Notes under the pieces: generated by a model
Told to the model about the DNA's origin: nothing
The model's input: the letters and a program-made list of their open reading frames with translations, nothing else
Databases searched by the model: none
Program-made: the position numbers and the translations under genes
Assembly (NCBI GenBank): GCA_964020085.1
Contig: OZ026607.1
Coordinates: 12,365,782-12,429,781, forward strand
Direction of reading: 5' to 3'
Origin: Micromussa lordhowensis
Lineage: Eukaryota > Cnidaria > Anthozoa > Scleractinia > Lobophylliidae
Length of the DNA: 64,000 bases
Part shown: positions 43,001 to 51,286 of the stretch, piece after piece
Layout of the letters: each line of letters starts with the position of its first letter
How positions within the stretch are numbered: position 1 is the first letter of the stretch

Positions 43001-46000
43001 ATCATTAATTTTGTAACTTAACAAAAAGAGAAATTTAAAGCAAGAACAGAATGTGGATGCAAGGAGTTGATTACAGCTCTAAAGCTGTACAGCTTTGGAA
43101 CCGCTACGCAGGCATATCGGTGACTGACAGGCCTGTAGACACATACTGTGGTTGCTACGCATTATCCTTCAGAGGTTTGCTTTTATTAACAAGTTCGTCT
43201 TTAAGCGACTTATCTCTCTTATAAAGGAAGCATAATAGAAATTGTTTGTAGCAGTGTGTGGCTGATGTTTGATGAGACTCCATTTTTACATCCATTTTTG
43301 AAAGGGCGCTAACAAATTGTTCTTTGCCATGACCTGTAGTCCAGTTCTGGCCCTCTCTCTGTCATGCAATGTTACATGTACGCTCACAGCTAGTATTTTC
43401 GCGCCACAAAATCTTAGATCACAATTTAAGAAGAACTCACAGTATAAACAACACAAGAATAGGACACTAGTTGTTGGTCATTGACATTTATAGATCTGGT
43501 TGTTCTGAAAAGAACTGGGATGGCTCTGAAAAGAGCCGTTCTGGTGGTTGTTGTTGTTGTTCATCTTGTCGGCTAGTCTTCCTGCTCACTGTCCGTGTCA
43601 AACTCGTTCTCCAACTCGTTGTCTGCTTCATCAGCTCCAGCTCCTTCTTCTTCCCACACAGCTTCATCCTCGGTGCTGTCCAGAGCGTTTGAAATTCCAC
43701 AGGACTTGAAGGCGTTGGCTACTAAATCGGCAGGTATCTCTTACCAACTGGTAGGTAATCTTCCAGTTGCTTCTTAGGTTAGTAAAACTGAAGAATATAA
43801 ATGGAGCTTTTAGAACATTCTACAGTTGTGCCTCTGCTATCAGTAATGACGAACCAGGTTAAGGGCTATCAAGCATAGGCTTCAGAGTGTTTTCCATCGG
43901 CATTGGAGATGAATAGGCAAATTTAAGCTTATTTAATGAGCTCTCTTTAGTTCATTGATTTCGCTCTCCTCTCAAACTTGCAAAATACGCATCCACACTG
44001 TTTCTGTTACTGAAACATCGCCAAAGCATTGTCAAAAACTACTCCACGAGCTAAGTGGCACATGCAGCAAAACACTTCAGTTGCATCAGGCATATTTAAT
44101 GAGCTTTCTTGACTTCTTCTTTCTCCCCTTGAAACTTGCCTAAATTCATTTCAAAAGTCCATTCCTTTTCTCTCTCAAAGAAATAAAACTAATGAAAGCA
44201 GGGCTTAGACATCCCACAGACAATCCAATCCGCCAAGTTAATCTTGAACTTAAGGTTGAAAAGTTTTCAAAGTGTTGCCAACCTCACTCGCCATAGAGAT
44301 CTTTTTAGTCGCGTGAAATTGACATCCTGCGCTCTGACCCACTCTGGTTGGTTTAGCAGGAGCATGTGCAGACAAACGTCAGTGGACCCTCTCCCTCTGA
44401 GAAAGTAGCACTGTGTGTCAGAGAGAGGCGCCAGAACTGGACTACATGACTTGCAGCGCTAATTTCCCTCCAAATGATGATAAAGGTGGGCGGCAAGCTA
44501 AACCCATAAGAAATAAAGGTAGGTGGGAATTTTGCATGCTTTACCTGTGTGAGAAAAAAATGGCAGCTCCACCAGCAAAAATCACTCACACACAAATCCC
44601 ACCAGATGTGCAGGCTATCCAATTGAAAGCTGCATTTCAGTATAACAACGATATAATTTAATGCATTGGTTATATCCAAGTCTTTAGTCAGAACTTGACT
44701 TCGTGTATAACTACTAAAATGCAATTAGTCAACACATTCTCTTACCCAATCTCTGGCATTAACATTGACACCTTCACAATCGAGAATTAATTCAATGATG
44801 TTATTTTCTTCCTTTTCATCAGTTTTATCAGTTTTAGCAGTACATGTAGCTGTATGAAGGGCAGTGCGTGAAAACTGGAAAAACAATTAACGGTAAGAGT
44901 CATTAAAAGACGGAAGATAGCTTTATGCAAAATACTGTCTGTATTATAATATAAGTGGGTTGGTTCTCTATTGACAGTGCTCGATACGTAGAAGTAGAGC
45001 GAGATATATGTATGAATGGTACAAAGAATTACAAGACTACTTTCCTTTCTCTACAGAACTGTTGACCTACTTGTCAAGAGATTTGTATGTTTACACTTGC
45101 TGTGTGATCAATTTTTATAGGGACTATTTACATAATATACATGTATGTTCGAAAGTGTATAATTATTCTTCTATGTCTACAACACGAGACAAGTTCATTT
45201 CTTTTGTTCAGTGTGCTACGTTCCGGTCGGCAAATTATAATGAATTTCTCTGACAGTCATCAGTCAGTCATGCCCCACCTATTGAGGAAAAAAGGCTGAA
45301 CGAATATACATTTACAGCAACTCTACCTTTAATGATAAAAAAAGGCAAAATCTAAAATGACAAATCTACCTTAGACATGGTGTATGAACTAAAATAATAA
45401 CTACAACCTTTTGGAAAATATTGATCCCGGTAAGTTAAGTTTGAAAATATGTTCATGTAATAACAAAATTATAAGAAAAGCAAAACTGTTGTGTTTGAAA
45501 AAATTAAACAAGTTTGAAAAAATAAACCAGTTTGTAAAAAATAAAACCAGTCTTAAAAAAAAAAAAAAAACTAGTTTCAAAATATGAAACTGATTTCAAA
45601 ATTGAACCATAACATATATATCTTTTTGTCTGTTTTATGTAGCAAAATAAAACTTGAAACTTGAACGAGCAGGGAAGGAATTGGTCACATGCTAGGCAAC
45701 CAGAGAAAACAGCAAATGGATTAAGAAGACTATCTAAAATTTTGTCGCTTTCCTGGGCCAGCTGGGCCAGGCTGAGATATAGTAATGGTAGAAACAGAAA
45801 AAAAAAAACTCCCAAGTATACTGTATTTACTGTATTTTACTATTTTCACTATAAATTGATAGCCATGAACTGTAAACCAGCAAGTTCTGTGGTTATTGGA
45901 TTTCATGGTCAATTTAAGACCATTTACTCTTGCAGGGAAATGCAGAAGTACATTTACCCACATACAATATTTCATTATGCAAGAAAAAGGTTTTCAACAC

Positions 46001-48470
46001 GAAGTTAGCACTTATCAAAAAAGGCTCTTTTGTGGAAAAACTTTTTACCCATCACTTCACAGTGCTTTTGAAAAACACACACAAAATCATTATACATTGT
46101 ATCACGACTCGAAGTTCATTTCACATGAAACTCCACCCACCTCTGGACCTTTTCTCTGGCATAGCACATAAATACTGAGTTATTTGCCGCAAAATTGTGA
46201 CACATTTAAAATGGACTGCAATGGATTATTTGGCAAATTTGTGCGAGAAGTGAAGACACAAGGGAGATACCACGTACTGTAACTGGAAAAATCATGCTTC
46301 TATAACTTGAAATTAACTTTTTAGAAGACTGCACGCCTCAGGGATGTAACATGGGACTGCAACAGAACTATATAAATTACTGAAGAAGCAACCCGGCAAA
46401 GTTCTGTTTGCAGCCTGTCAATTTGCCTGCATGGTGCCTGGCACAATGAAATCCACGAGGTTAACAGAAGTGAAAATGTTGGTTTAAAATTACATAAACT
46501 GGGTCGATAAATTTATTTTTCTTTTTTTACAGATTATGACAAATAAATATGAGACAACAGAAAATGTTAAGGAGGCTTAGTATAAATGTTTTTTTTGGGT
46601 GGAAAATTTCAATGGAAAAGCAAACTTACACAGTCAGTAGCATGAATATTGACATTTAATTGCAATAACCAATTAACAATGTCGACACGCCGATGCCCAA
46701 CTGCCAGGTGCAGAGCAGTTTCCTATAAAATAAAATCAAATCCATGTTACATGTAAAAGATACAATACAGAACTATTATTGTGTTGCATCTTGTTCTTCC
46801 ACGTTGAAACAAACTGCATGTATTTGTTTACCATATAAGGACATGGTGCACTGTCAGCCAATCGCTAGCCGAGTACTTATACAAAATTGTATTGTTTTCT
46901 GTCTCCATTCTCCATCAATGTGTCACAAACAGCTATAAAACCAACCAAAGAACAACCAACTACAATATTACTAACATAATGGGGGCGGTCTGCTCATGAA
47001 GTTGTCATCATCTCTTGATCAGGACATCACTGATGAGTCTAATTCAATGTGCATTTAAAGCAAACTATGCCACTGATATTTCAACTTGCTTTGGAAATAC
47101 AAAGGCCTTTGATGACATTTTTAGCAGTAACATCGGTGATCACACAACCCTTGACCATACATGTGTAATAAGTAATATTGGACCGAGTGGAATTCAAATC
47201 AGGGAGTAACCGTGAGAGTAATTTCAACATTGGAAAAGTGCAAAGTGCGAGGCCAATTTGAATAGTTATTCCCTGAATTGTACAACAAAACGAGGGGGTG
47301 TGCAATTGTCATGCGAATCAAATGGGTATCCAATGACAGGTAACGAATTACAAAAAGTTGCAATTGGATACCTGTAATTGGACACCCACATGATTGCTCA
47401 CTGATTTACCAGGCAAATAAGCATGCGGAGAACCAATCAAGATCACAAATTTTGATATAGACACGATTATAAATATAATCGTATCTATAACAAAATTCTC
47501 GATCGTGATTGGTTCTCCGCGCGCCTATTTGTCATGTAATCGGCGCGCGATCACGTGGGTGTCCAATTACAGGTGTCCGATTTGAACTTTTTGTAATCGG
47601 ACACCTGTAATTGGATACCCACGTGATTTTCACGTCAATTACAAGCACTTTAATGGTTTCCTTAGCAAAGTTTTCTACAGTTTTCAAAACTTAGGAAAAG
47701 CGCTACGGACGTCTTCGCTCAAAAGAAGTTCTCAAAAGGCATTTTTAATTTCGAAATTTGTTATAGATATGATTAATTAGTAATTGGACCTCATGTCGTA
47801 CAATTCAGGGAGTAATCCTGCTCGTAATTTCACATCGGCCTCACGCTTCGTGCTCGTCCCATTTTGAAATTACTCGCTCGATTACTCCCTGAATTGTACT
47901 CCACTCAATCCAATTACTATTACTAATCAATAGTAGTCATAGAGATCAAATTAGCCATATTGAGTGATTTCATTGATTTCTATTAATTTTCATTGAACAT
48001 TTGTTGATTTCTATTGAATTTGTTTTGTTTTGTTTCAAACACATCACACATTTTATAAAATATTCCCAATAACATTTAAATGTCTGACCACTGCAAGCAT
48101 TTCATAAGCCTGGCCATGGTTAGGGCAAAATAAATTGTAAAACATCAGAACAAGCTCAGTAGTTTTAAAATACACTACCTTTTATATAGCCTGTCTGCAG
48201 ACATTCTCTACTGACTTCCTATGTCTACACGCCAAGAGACACAACAGACCATTCACTGCATTAAGACTTCCACAACTCACTAATCTTTTATTTTAAGCTC
48301 AATTTAGCTTACTATCTTATAATTTATAATTATTGACTCACACTGTATGGCCCAAATTTCTCTTCCAGTAATTTTCCGTTCATTAAAAGGCACCTTTGGA
48401 CATCCTCTAAAACTCCACTTTTGATACATTCCGGAAAGTCTGCGTGCTGAGAATTTCTATTGCCTCTCAT
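30142..48470 (-). CDS. Ankyrin-repeat protein with TGGNA-motif exons and disordered C-terminus (gene model, 11 exons)
   Basis: I joined 11 exons by splice consensus and phase: 48470-48342, 46722-46630, 44874-44746, 42713-42615, 41642-41526, 41091-40984, 40114-40028, 38338-38263, 34150-34035 (or 34033), 32467-32364 and 31339-30142. The model gives 751 residues. Residues 1-43 are a capping helix pair. Residues 44-254 form about six ankyrin repeats, each close to one exon and phase 0, with ALHLA, TPVKLAA, TPLHLAV and TATDLAK signatures. Residues 255-280 are a Ser/Gly linker. Residues 280-353 hold two TGGNA motifs. The last 398 residues are Ser/Pro-rich and disordered, ending in a SUMO-interacting-like segment. 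Ankyrin stacks bind partner proteins. The partner and pathway are unknown. The repeats and exon order are seen; the adaptor role is inference. Confidence 0.85.
31477..32326 (+). mobile_element. hAT-like non-autonomous element in ankyrin intron 10
   Basis: Ends carry TAAGGACTGGTCAAAA at the left and TTTTGACCAGTCCCTTA at the right, inverted. GGGGTGGGTCAT-type words are repeated near both ends. Inside, on +, about 31651-31821 encodes FEPWLVYNRDDSFVHCKICT followed by KAKKSNG and LAGLQKH. This is the W...CxxC...H layout of the TTF/BED-like zinc finger found at the N-terminus of hAT-derived proteins. The remaining transposase is absent. Confidence 0.6.
32364..32467 (-). CDS. Ankyrin gene exon 10 (TGGNA motif 2)
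   Basis: Acceptor TGTACCTCAG, 104 nt, donor CGGGTAAGG. QSGPPGESNFDVTVTGGNAC then VGDRPMINVAPGTPG. Joins exon 11 through a split glycine codon (GG|A) in the open frame. The motif repeats TGGNAxVGxxxxxNV of exon 9. Confidence 0.75.
33139..33354 (+). other. Coding-like open stretch, unassigned
   Basis: Open for more than 70 codons, with the peptide ERNSHFVELAQTRGTRLEKV then EEKEMMLIRGSYDELASHLG, preceded by a TTTTTAAG acceptor-like site and followed by GGTAAGG. It lies antisense inside the ankyrin gene, just left of a SINE-like repeat. It could be an orphan exon or part of an unknown repeat. Confidence 0.25.
33357..33500 (+). repeat. SINE-like repeat, 5' part
   Basis: GCGAGGTGGCTTAGTGGTTG (A-box-like), then CCGAGTTTTAACCC (B-box position), GTTGTGTTCTGAGAAAGACG and CTTTACTTTCACAGTGCCTC. 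Same family as 20045-20242, opposite orientation. Confidence 0.6.
33846..33990 (+). repeat. SINE-like repeat, 3' part
   Basis: AACCCTGTGATAGACTAGCA then TTCCATCCAACAGG corresponds to CTGTGATGGACTATCATCCC in the 20.1 kb copy. Probably the tail of the same insertion, separated from 33500 by AT-rich sequence. Confidence 0.5.
34035..34150 (-). CDS. Ankyrin gene exon 9 (TGGNA motif 1)
   Basis: Acceptor TTTTTCTTTCAG. Only one frame is open: QLNANQVVLNQQITT, ANITGGNAAVGPGAVVNVQD, STA. Two overlapping donors exist. GTGTAA after 34035 keeps frame with exon 10. The better consensus GTAAGT after 34033 does not. Either the weaker donor is used or a small exon between 32.5 and 34.0 kb is missing from the model. 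Confidence 0.75.
34320..34587 (-). repeat. Penelope-like element terminal region with hammerhead-like core
   Basis: On the minus strand 34398-34358 reads CTGAAGA, a 20-base arm (TGACTTCC...GGTTGTC), then GAAACGTCAGTC. The boxes match the hammerhead core order CUGANGA - stem II - GAAA - short stem III - UC. Located just 3' of the GIY-YIG ORF in its orientation, where Penelope elements carry such ribozymes. Confidence 0.5.
34588..35232 (-). pseudogene. Penelope-like retroelement: GIY-YIG endonuclease fragment
   Basis: 214-residue frame. From about residue 100 it encodes GAVYKIKCSDCQASYIGETG then RNLNTRLTEHKRA. This is the GIY-YIG signature (VYKI...YIGET), with the catalytic Arg in TRLTEH and the zinc-like CxxC (CSDC) typical of Penelope endonucleases. 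The N-terminal part (IKGTSETISRIL, VAHKPTTTLRHLLTNVKDR) matches the linker after the reverse transcriptase. The RT itself is missing, so this is a 5'-truncated copy. The polypeptide reads through cleanly, suggesting a young insertion. Confidence 0.85.
35255..35399 (+). repeat. Inverted copy of part of the GIY-YIG ORF, 145 bp
   Basis: Reverse complement of 34672-34816 with no mismatch I can find. It encodes HIAVHHQLTNHSIDWDTAQC on the + strand. Forms a fold-back structure with the parent ORF across about 440 bases. Confidence 0.85.
35399..35572 (+). repeat. Direct repeat, copy 1
   Basis: CATTTTGTGTGATTTGAAGG, ACGAGAGTAAAAGG, CTGTTATTTCAAC, AACGTGATATCCAAGGCGGG and AGATGTAGTGAGAACTATT recur at 36566-36713 in the same order. 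This copy has a 24-base extra segment. Confidence 0.7.
35708..35722. repeat. C homopolymer, 15 bases
   Basis: Fifteen consecutive C residues followed by TCCCCGCG. A likely site of length variation and sequencing error. Confidence 0.9.
36075..36378 (+). repeat. tRNA-derived SINE, tandem arrangement
   Basis: A 49-base tail segment starting CAATTGCTTAAATTGGAAAA occurs at 36075-36123 and again at 36329-36377, 254 bases apart. The tRNA-like body lies between. The region between (TTTCATATATACTTTACATC, CATTCCTCACGGGAAGATAT) is the linker seen in tandem coral SINE units. Confidence 0.7.
36231..36303 (+). tRNA. tRNA-Thr(GGT)-like pseudo-tRNA, SINE head
   Basis: A full 73-base cloverleaf fits. The acceptor GGCTTCA/TGAAGCC is perfect. 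The D arm is GCTC/GAGC, the T arm is ACGGG/CCCGT with loop TTCGAAT, and the anticodon stem is TCGCA/TGCGG. The loop CCGGTAT gives anticodon GGT but has C at position 33 instead of the near-universal U. With the SINE tails on both sides this is a pol III-competent SINE head rather than a working tRNA. The A box (TAGCTCAGTTGG) and B box (GGTTCGAATCC) are intact. Confidence 0.65.
36566..36713 (+). repeat. Direct repeat, copy 2
   Basis: Diverged copy of 35399-35572 about 1.17 kb downstream. Confidence 0.7.
36717..36833. mobile_element. Fold-back MITE, 117 bp
   Basis: AACAATTATTCCATGAGCGC and TTGGATATGAGATGATAG are mirrored by ATCATCTCATATCCAAC and GCGAGTGGAATAATTGTT. The centre is GAGGCGCGTAGCGTCG. 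Confidence 0.7.
36834..38262. other. Ankyrin intron 8, no coding element recognised
   Basis: AT-rich with an ATGGTATAATGGCTCATATA palindromic stretch near 36925 and a CA repeat at 37079. Frames of 60-64 codons on minus have no domain. Confidence 0.45.
38263..38338 (-). CDS. Ankyrin gene exon 8 (linker)
   Basis: Acceptor ATTCATTTCAG, 76 nt, donor GTTGTAAGTG, ends with one base of a codon that is completed by TT of exon 9. Peptide FLPEKPKSVNSISLLGRGGS then VESDS. Confidence 0.75.
38941..39114. mobile_element. Fold-back MITE, 174 bp
   Basis: TAAACCCCTTTC, GTTGGCTGATAATGTCC and TGGCTGAGAG are mirrored by CTCTCAGCCACGGACATTAT, CAGCCGAC and GAAGGGGTTTA. Confidence 0.65.
39115..39215 (-). repeat. 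tRNA-like remnant, possible SINE head
   Basis: On the minus strand GGAGGTCGCAGGTTCAACTC matches a pol III B box (GGTTCAACTCC), preceded by GGTGGAGTCGTTAGGGCGAC. A second GTTCAACTCC follows 30 bases later. No intact cloverleaf is seen. Confidence 0.35.
39360..39700. mobile_element. Pogo/Tc-type DNA transposon remnant
   Basis: Begins TACAGTAGAACCCCTATTGA, a terminal repeat style common in pogo-like elements, and contains repeated CAGCCAC and CCCCTA(A/T)(C/T)A words. No transposase frame remains. Confidence 0.4.
40028..40114 (-). CDS. Ankyrin gene exon 7 (repeat 6, C-cap)
   Basis: Acceptor CTCACCGCAG, 29 codons phase 0, donor GAGGTCAGT. QGQTATDLAKEHGKEEIMAL then LKNPQKAKE, the last, slightly shortened repeat. 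Confidence 0.9.
40338..40480. repeat. Palindromic repeat family A, copy 4
   Basis: GGTAATTGAACTGAGTGGAG, TGCAATTTGGTCTAAAATCA and CGTGTGATTTC are mirrored by GAAATCACATGTATGATTTC, AGACCAAAATTGCAC and AGTTCAGTTACC. Confidence 0.65.
40984..41091 (-). CDS. Ankyrin gene exon 6 (repeat 5)
   Basis: Acceptor TTTTTATAG, 36 codons phase 0, donor AAGGTACGG. DNKDTPLHLAVTSKCTQCVA then LLLNAGAASTIDVENK. Confidence 0.9.
41526..41642 (-). CDS. Ankyrin gene exon 5 (repeat 4)
   Basis: Of two nearby AGs, the one after TTTTTTTGT (exon from 41642, TCAGATAAC) keeps phase 0. The other would break the frame. 39 codons: SDNTTLHVAAEKGHTKVLEL then LLTTLEANNNTGIIGKQNK, donor AAGGTATTT. Confidence 0.87.
41700..42600. 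other. Ankyrin intron 4, nothing recognised
   Basis: Ordinary AT-rich intron sequence. I see no repeat or exon. Confidence 0.45.
42615..42713 (-). CDS. Ankyrin gene exon 4 (repeat 3)
   Basis: Acceptor TTGTTACAG, 33 codons phase 0, donor AAAGTAAGT. CGNTPVKLAAERGKSVAVKL then LLEKAADITIADK is a textbook repeat. Confidence 0.9.
43573..43740 (-). pseudogene. Pogo/Tigger-like transposase, C-terminal fragment
   Basis: Minus frame IPADLVANAFKSCGISNALD then STEDEAVWEEEGAGADEAD, ending in an acidic tail and TAG at 43575-43573. The (I/V)xxxFKxCGIS and acidic end are typical of pogo/Tigger DDE transposases. An in-frame stop just upstream (43741-43743) and the missing catalytic core show it is dead. Lies in ankyrin intron 3. 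Confidence 0.55.
44746..44874 (-). CDS. Ankyrin gene exon 3 (repeat 2 with charged insert)
   Basis: Acceptor TTTTTCCAG, 43 codons, donor GGTAAGA. RTALHTATC then a Lys/Asp/Glu loop (KTDKTDEKEEN), then NIIELILDCEGVNVNARDW. The loop lengthens the repeat by about 10 residues. NVNARDW joins CGNTPVKLAA of the next exon as in a standard repeat boundary. Confidence 0.87.
44880..46620. other. Ankyrin intron 2, low-complexity patches
   Basis: Holds a direct-repeat patch at 45495-45612 (AAACAAGTTTGAAAAAATAA, AAACCAGTTTGTAAAAAATA, AAACCAGTC) and an A16 run at about 45556. Frames of 103-115 codons overlap on both strands with no domain and are not called. Confidence 0.4.
46630..46722 (-). CDS. Ankyrin gene exon 2 (repeat 1)
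   Basis: Acceptor ATTTTATAG, 31 codons, donor TGT|GTAAGT. Peptide ETALHLAVGHRRVDIVNWLL then NVNIHATDC: a full ankyrin repeat with TALHLA and the GHxxVDIVxxLL helix. Confidence 0.88.
47168..47293. repeat. Palindromic repeat family A, copy 5
   Basis: TATTGGACCGAGTGGAATTC, AGGGAGTAACCGTGAGAGTA and ATTTCAA are mirrored by TTATTCCCTGAATTGTAC. The right end is truncated. Confidence 0.55.
47320..47634. mobile_element. Nested palindromic element, about 315 bp
   Basis: Three nested inverted pairs. The inner pair is ACGATTATA around AATATA with GGAGAACCAATC/GATTGGTTCTCC. The middle pair is ACCTGTAATTGGACACCCAC/GTGGGTGTCCAATTACAGGT. The outer pair is GGTATCCAAT/ATTGGATACC with TACAAAAAGTT/AACTTTTTGTA. 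It looks like a fold-back transposon. Confidence 0.6.
47769..47935. repeat. Palindromic repeat family A, copy 6
   Basis: TTAGTAATTGGACCTCATGT, CGTACAATTCAGGGAGTAAT and CTCGTAATTTCA are mirrored by TGAAATTACTCGCTCGATTA, CTCCCTGAATTGTACTCC and ATCCAATTACTATTACTAA. Best preserved with copy 2. Confidence 0.7.
48342..48470 (-). CDS. Ankyrin gene exon 1 (start codon)
   Basis: ATG at 48470-48468 opens MRGNRNSQHADFPECIKSG, then VLEDVQRCLLMNGKLLEEKF, typical of the N-cap of an ankyrin domain. The exon ends CCATACAGT followed by GTGAGT at 48341, phase 0, 43 codons. Confidence 0.8.
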
Positions 48471-50111
48471 CTTTTCTCACCGTACTCCAGAAAGGTTACA
48501 ATTTAAAGAACGCGACCTCATTCACAGCGTCGACGACTGAATCAAGTACAACAATTTTAAAACTCATGTTCCCACCACTCTAACAAAACGTGGTTCATTT
48601 GGTCCACAATGTTGAAACCTATCTCGAAGCCTATCAATGGCGACCTTTCTCCTGACTAGAAAGGTTTCTATCTTGGAATATTCTGGCAACATAACACAGT
48701 CAAAACTGCGCCATTTTGTAACATGGACGCGAAGGCCTGGGGAGGATTTTGTACCCTGTCTGTTGGTTGTCTGTTTGTCTGTCTGCTGAGTCGTCTACTG
48801 TTTCGCATTCGATCGACTGGAACTGAAATTGAAATTTACTGTAATACTAGCTAGTACTTTCAAAGTTAGTTTTATTCCTTCACGCTTGCTTGGGGAGGTT
48901 TTATTTCACATATGTTTTTTCACATTGATTCAAGAAGGTGATGCAATCACAGAGTACCTGGGTCAGAATCCGGAGATAATAATTAACAATTATTCGCCGA
49001 ACGCGAAGTGAATATAGGGAAGATATTTGTTTACAAACATTGTTTTTGTTCTTTAAATGTTCAAAACGTTAAACAAAATAATTCTTTGTTTCACCAGCCA
49101 ATGGTTCTCTGGCTGGCATATTATAAAAATAACAATATAGGTGACGTCAGTGATATATTTGCTATTGGTGAACATTCCCCGAGACAAAGTCGAGGGGAAT
49201 ATTCCCCATAATTACTATATGGAAAGCAATTCTTCGGCCAAATTGGGCGTTCTGATTGGCTAATTTTTGGTCGGGATTTCACCGTGCAGACCATTACCAT
49301 GGAAACGGTCCATTTGTGTATTTTTTTCTCGTTCGCTTCCGGGAAATTCAAAGTTTTTTCTCGTTCGCTGTTGAGTCTCTTCGCCCAAGAAAACGGTGCC
49401 ATATAATAAACTACTTACTAACCTAGCTTGCTGGAGCCGTACGGGGGAATATTAGCCCTCGGTCGCTTTTGTACGGACCTCGCAATGCCACGACCTCAGT
49501 TATTCGCCTGAGGCATGTAACTGTTTCAGTATGATTACTCACAGTGTACTCAGGTGATTATAGAAATGCCTAAACAAAGGATCGACCGTTTGAAAACGTT
49601 AAATTTTATTTAAAATTCACTTTTTCTTTTGTATTTCACTTTTTCTTTTGTATTTTTATTCTTATTGCCGTGAATTGTAATAAATAGTTTGTCATTGTCA
49701 CGCGTCAATGAACTACTACGCGCACAGATTACATGGTTTATACATCACATGGTCAAAACGGTAAGTGTTTAAAACGGCCCATTTTAAAACGTTCTTCCTC
49801 TAAGAAAAAGCCAAAAGGAGGCTAAAATTGCTTCAAAGTCAGTGGTAAATTCGGTTTGTTGTTGAAACCATTCTGTTAGATAAATGAAGTAACTAAATAA
49901 AGTGCTGCGAAAATTTAATAGAGTGTGTGCGGCTGTCACCCAATAAAAAAATAAAATAAAAACTATGCAACGGACAAAGTCAAAAAATTGTGATATTGTA
50001 GACGATAAATAAAGAAGACAGTTCTCCAAGCTTAAGCTGTGTGCGTTGTCCCAAAGCTGAGATATTCGTCGAAATTTTCCGCACAAAATTACAGAGCGTA
50101 TATAGTATGGA

Positions 50112-50134
50112 GCCGCCATGTCCAACATGGCGGC
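50112..50134. promoter_or_regulatory. Inverted pair of YY1-like motifs
   Basis: GCCGCCATG at 50112-50120 and CATGGCGGC at 50126-50134 are inverted around TCCAA. AACATGGCGGC matches the YY1 consensus AAnATGGCGGC. On the minus strand the motif coincides with the ATG of a 114-codon frame that I do not otherwise support. Confidence 0.4.
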
Positions 50135-50689
50135 CAGTAAATAGTGTAAACATCTGGAACTTACTTTGGCTCTCTAGTCAACTGATTATCTAAACCGAAC
50201 CAAAAAATATTCACAAAAACACTTTTCCTGATACTTAAACTCCTAAAATGGACGAAAATCATGAGATAAGTGTATATTTTTCGACAAAAGCGAGCTTCGC
50301 ATTATGTCACGCACCGCCATAACTTCGAAATTCAAAATGTTATGGTTTCCAAACGAAGGATGTTATTGAGCTGGAAAGTTGTAAACAGAGCTAAATTTGG
50401 AACCTCTTAAGCCTGATGAGGATAAAACATTTAGTGGCTCTTTAGTTTGGATTTGAGAATTTGATGACGTCACCGGCACACACTCTATAGTTGTTTTGAT
50501 TTTACTCACGCATATCGACATAAGCGACATTTGAAAGGTTTCTTGTTATATTTAGCGCAGTTTTCACAGCTAACCTTTGAAAAGTGTCACTCCGAACTTT
50601 GTTGCATATTTGGTGTTTCTCGGATTAGCATTTTCGTTCATTGTATTAATTTCTTCAGTTAAGCGCGAGGCAGCCATTTTAGAAAATCA

Positions 50690-51125
50690 GTCGGAGGTGA
50701 AAACTCCCTTCGAATAAGCGCGCCTCCTATCGGCCAAAATTTTAAGAAACTGCCTCCCCTCAAAGAAGCGCCCCTCCCCTCCCCCTGTTTTATGGAAGAG
50801 TATTGAGACAACAGAGGATGAATGAATGAGTTCAATCACAAGGAAGCAATTATTGACTCATTCAAGCACTGCGAATTGACCGTCGCAACGGATGGTAGTG
50901 AAGATCTGATGATTCATTGCCTAAAGACCAGCTAAAGGGGCTATATTGCATGGTTCTTCAAGAGAGACAGGATCCTTTGGAGAATTTTGAGAGCCTGACC
51001 CATCATATCTGACCATGATTTGAGAAAAATTGAATAAGGTGCAACCTCGTTCCCACCCCCTCGATTAAGCAACTCTCAAATAAGCGCCCCCTGTCTTCTC
51101 CTAAATTTGAAACGAGCTCCCCGGG
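50690..51125. repeat. Dispersed repeat with AATAAGCGCSCCC words
   Basis: Contains GAATAAGCGCGCCTCC, AGAAGCGCCCCTCC and AAATAAGCGCCCCCTG at both ends of a roughly 430-bp block. Probably a decayed DNA transposon. Confidence 0.4.
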
Positions 51126-51147
51126 TGCTAATTTGAGGATAATAGAC

Positions 51148-51286
51148 CAATATTAAAATTCAGCCTAAGACAATAGACCTCAGCACGAGGCTCTGGGGAA
51201 TAAATACAGAGTTTGTGGGGTTTATTCCCCGGAGCCTCGTGCTGAGGTCTATTGTTTTAGGCTGAATTTTAATATATCGAAATTGG
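51148..51286. mobile_element. Hairpin MITE family B, copy 2
   Basis: ATTAAAATTCAGCCTAAGAC, AATAGACCTCAGCACGAGGC and TCTGGGGAATAAA are mirrored by TTTATTCCCCGGAGCCTCGT, GCTGAGGTCTATTG and AGGCTGAATTTTAAT. Less degraded than copy 1 at 14673. Confidence 0.75.

Noticed and set aside
49784..50128. 114-codon minus frame starting MLDMAAPYY
   Set aside because: Hydrophobic but without recognisable domain. The start is explained by the YY1-like palindrome and no splice or poly(A) support is visible.
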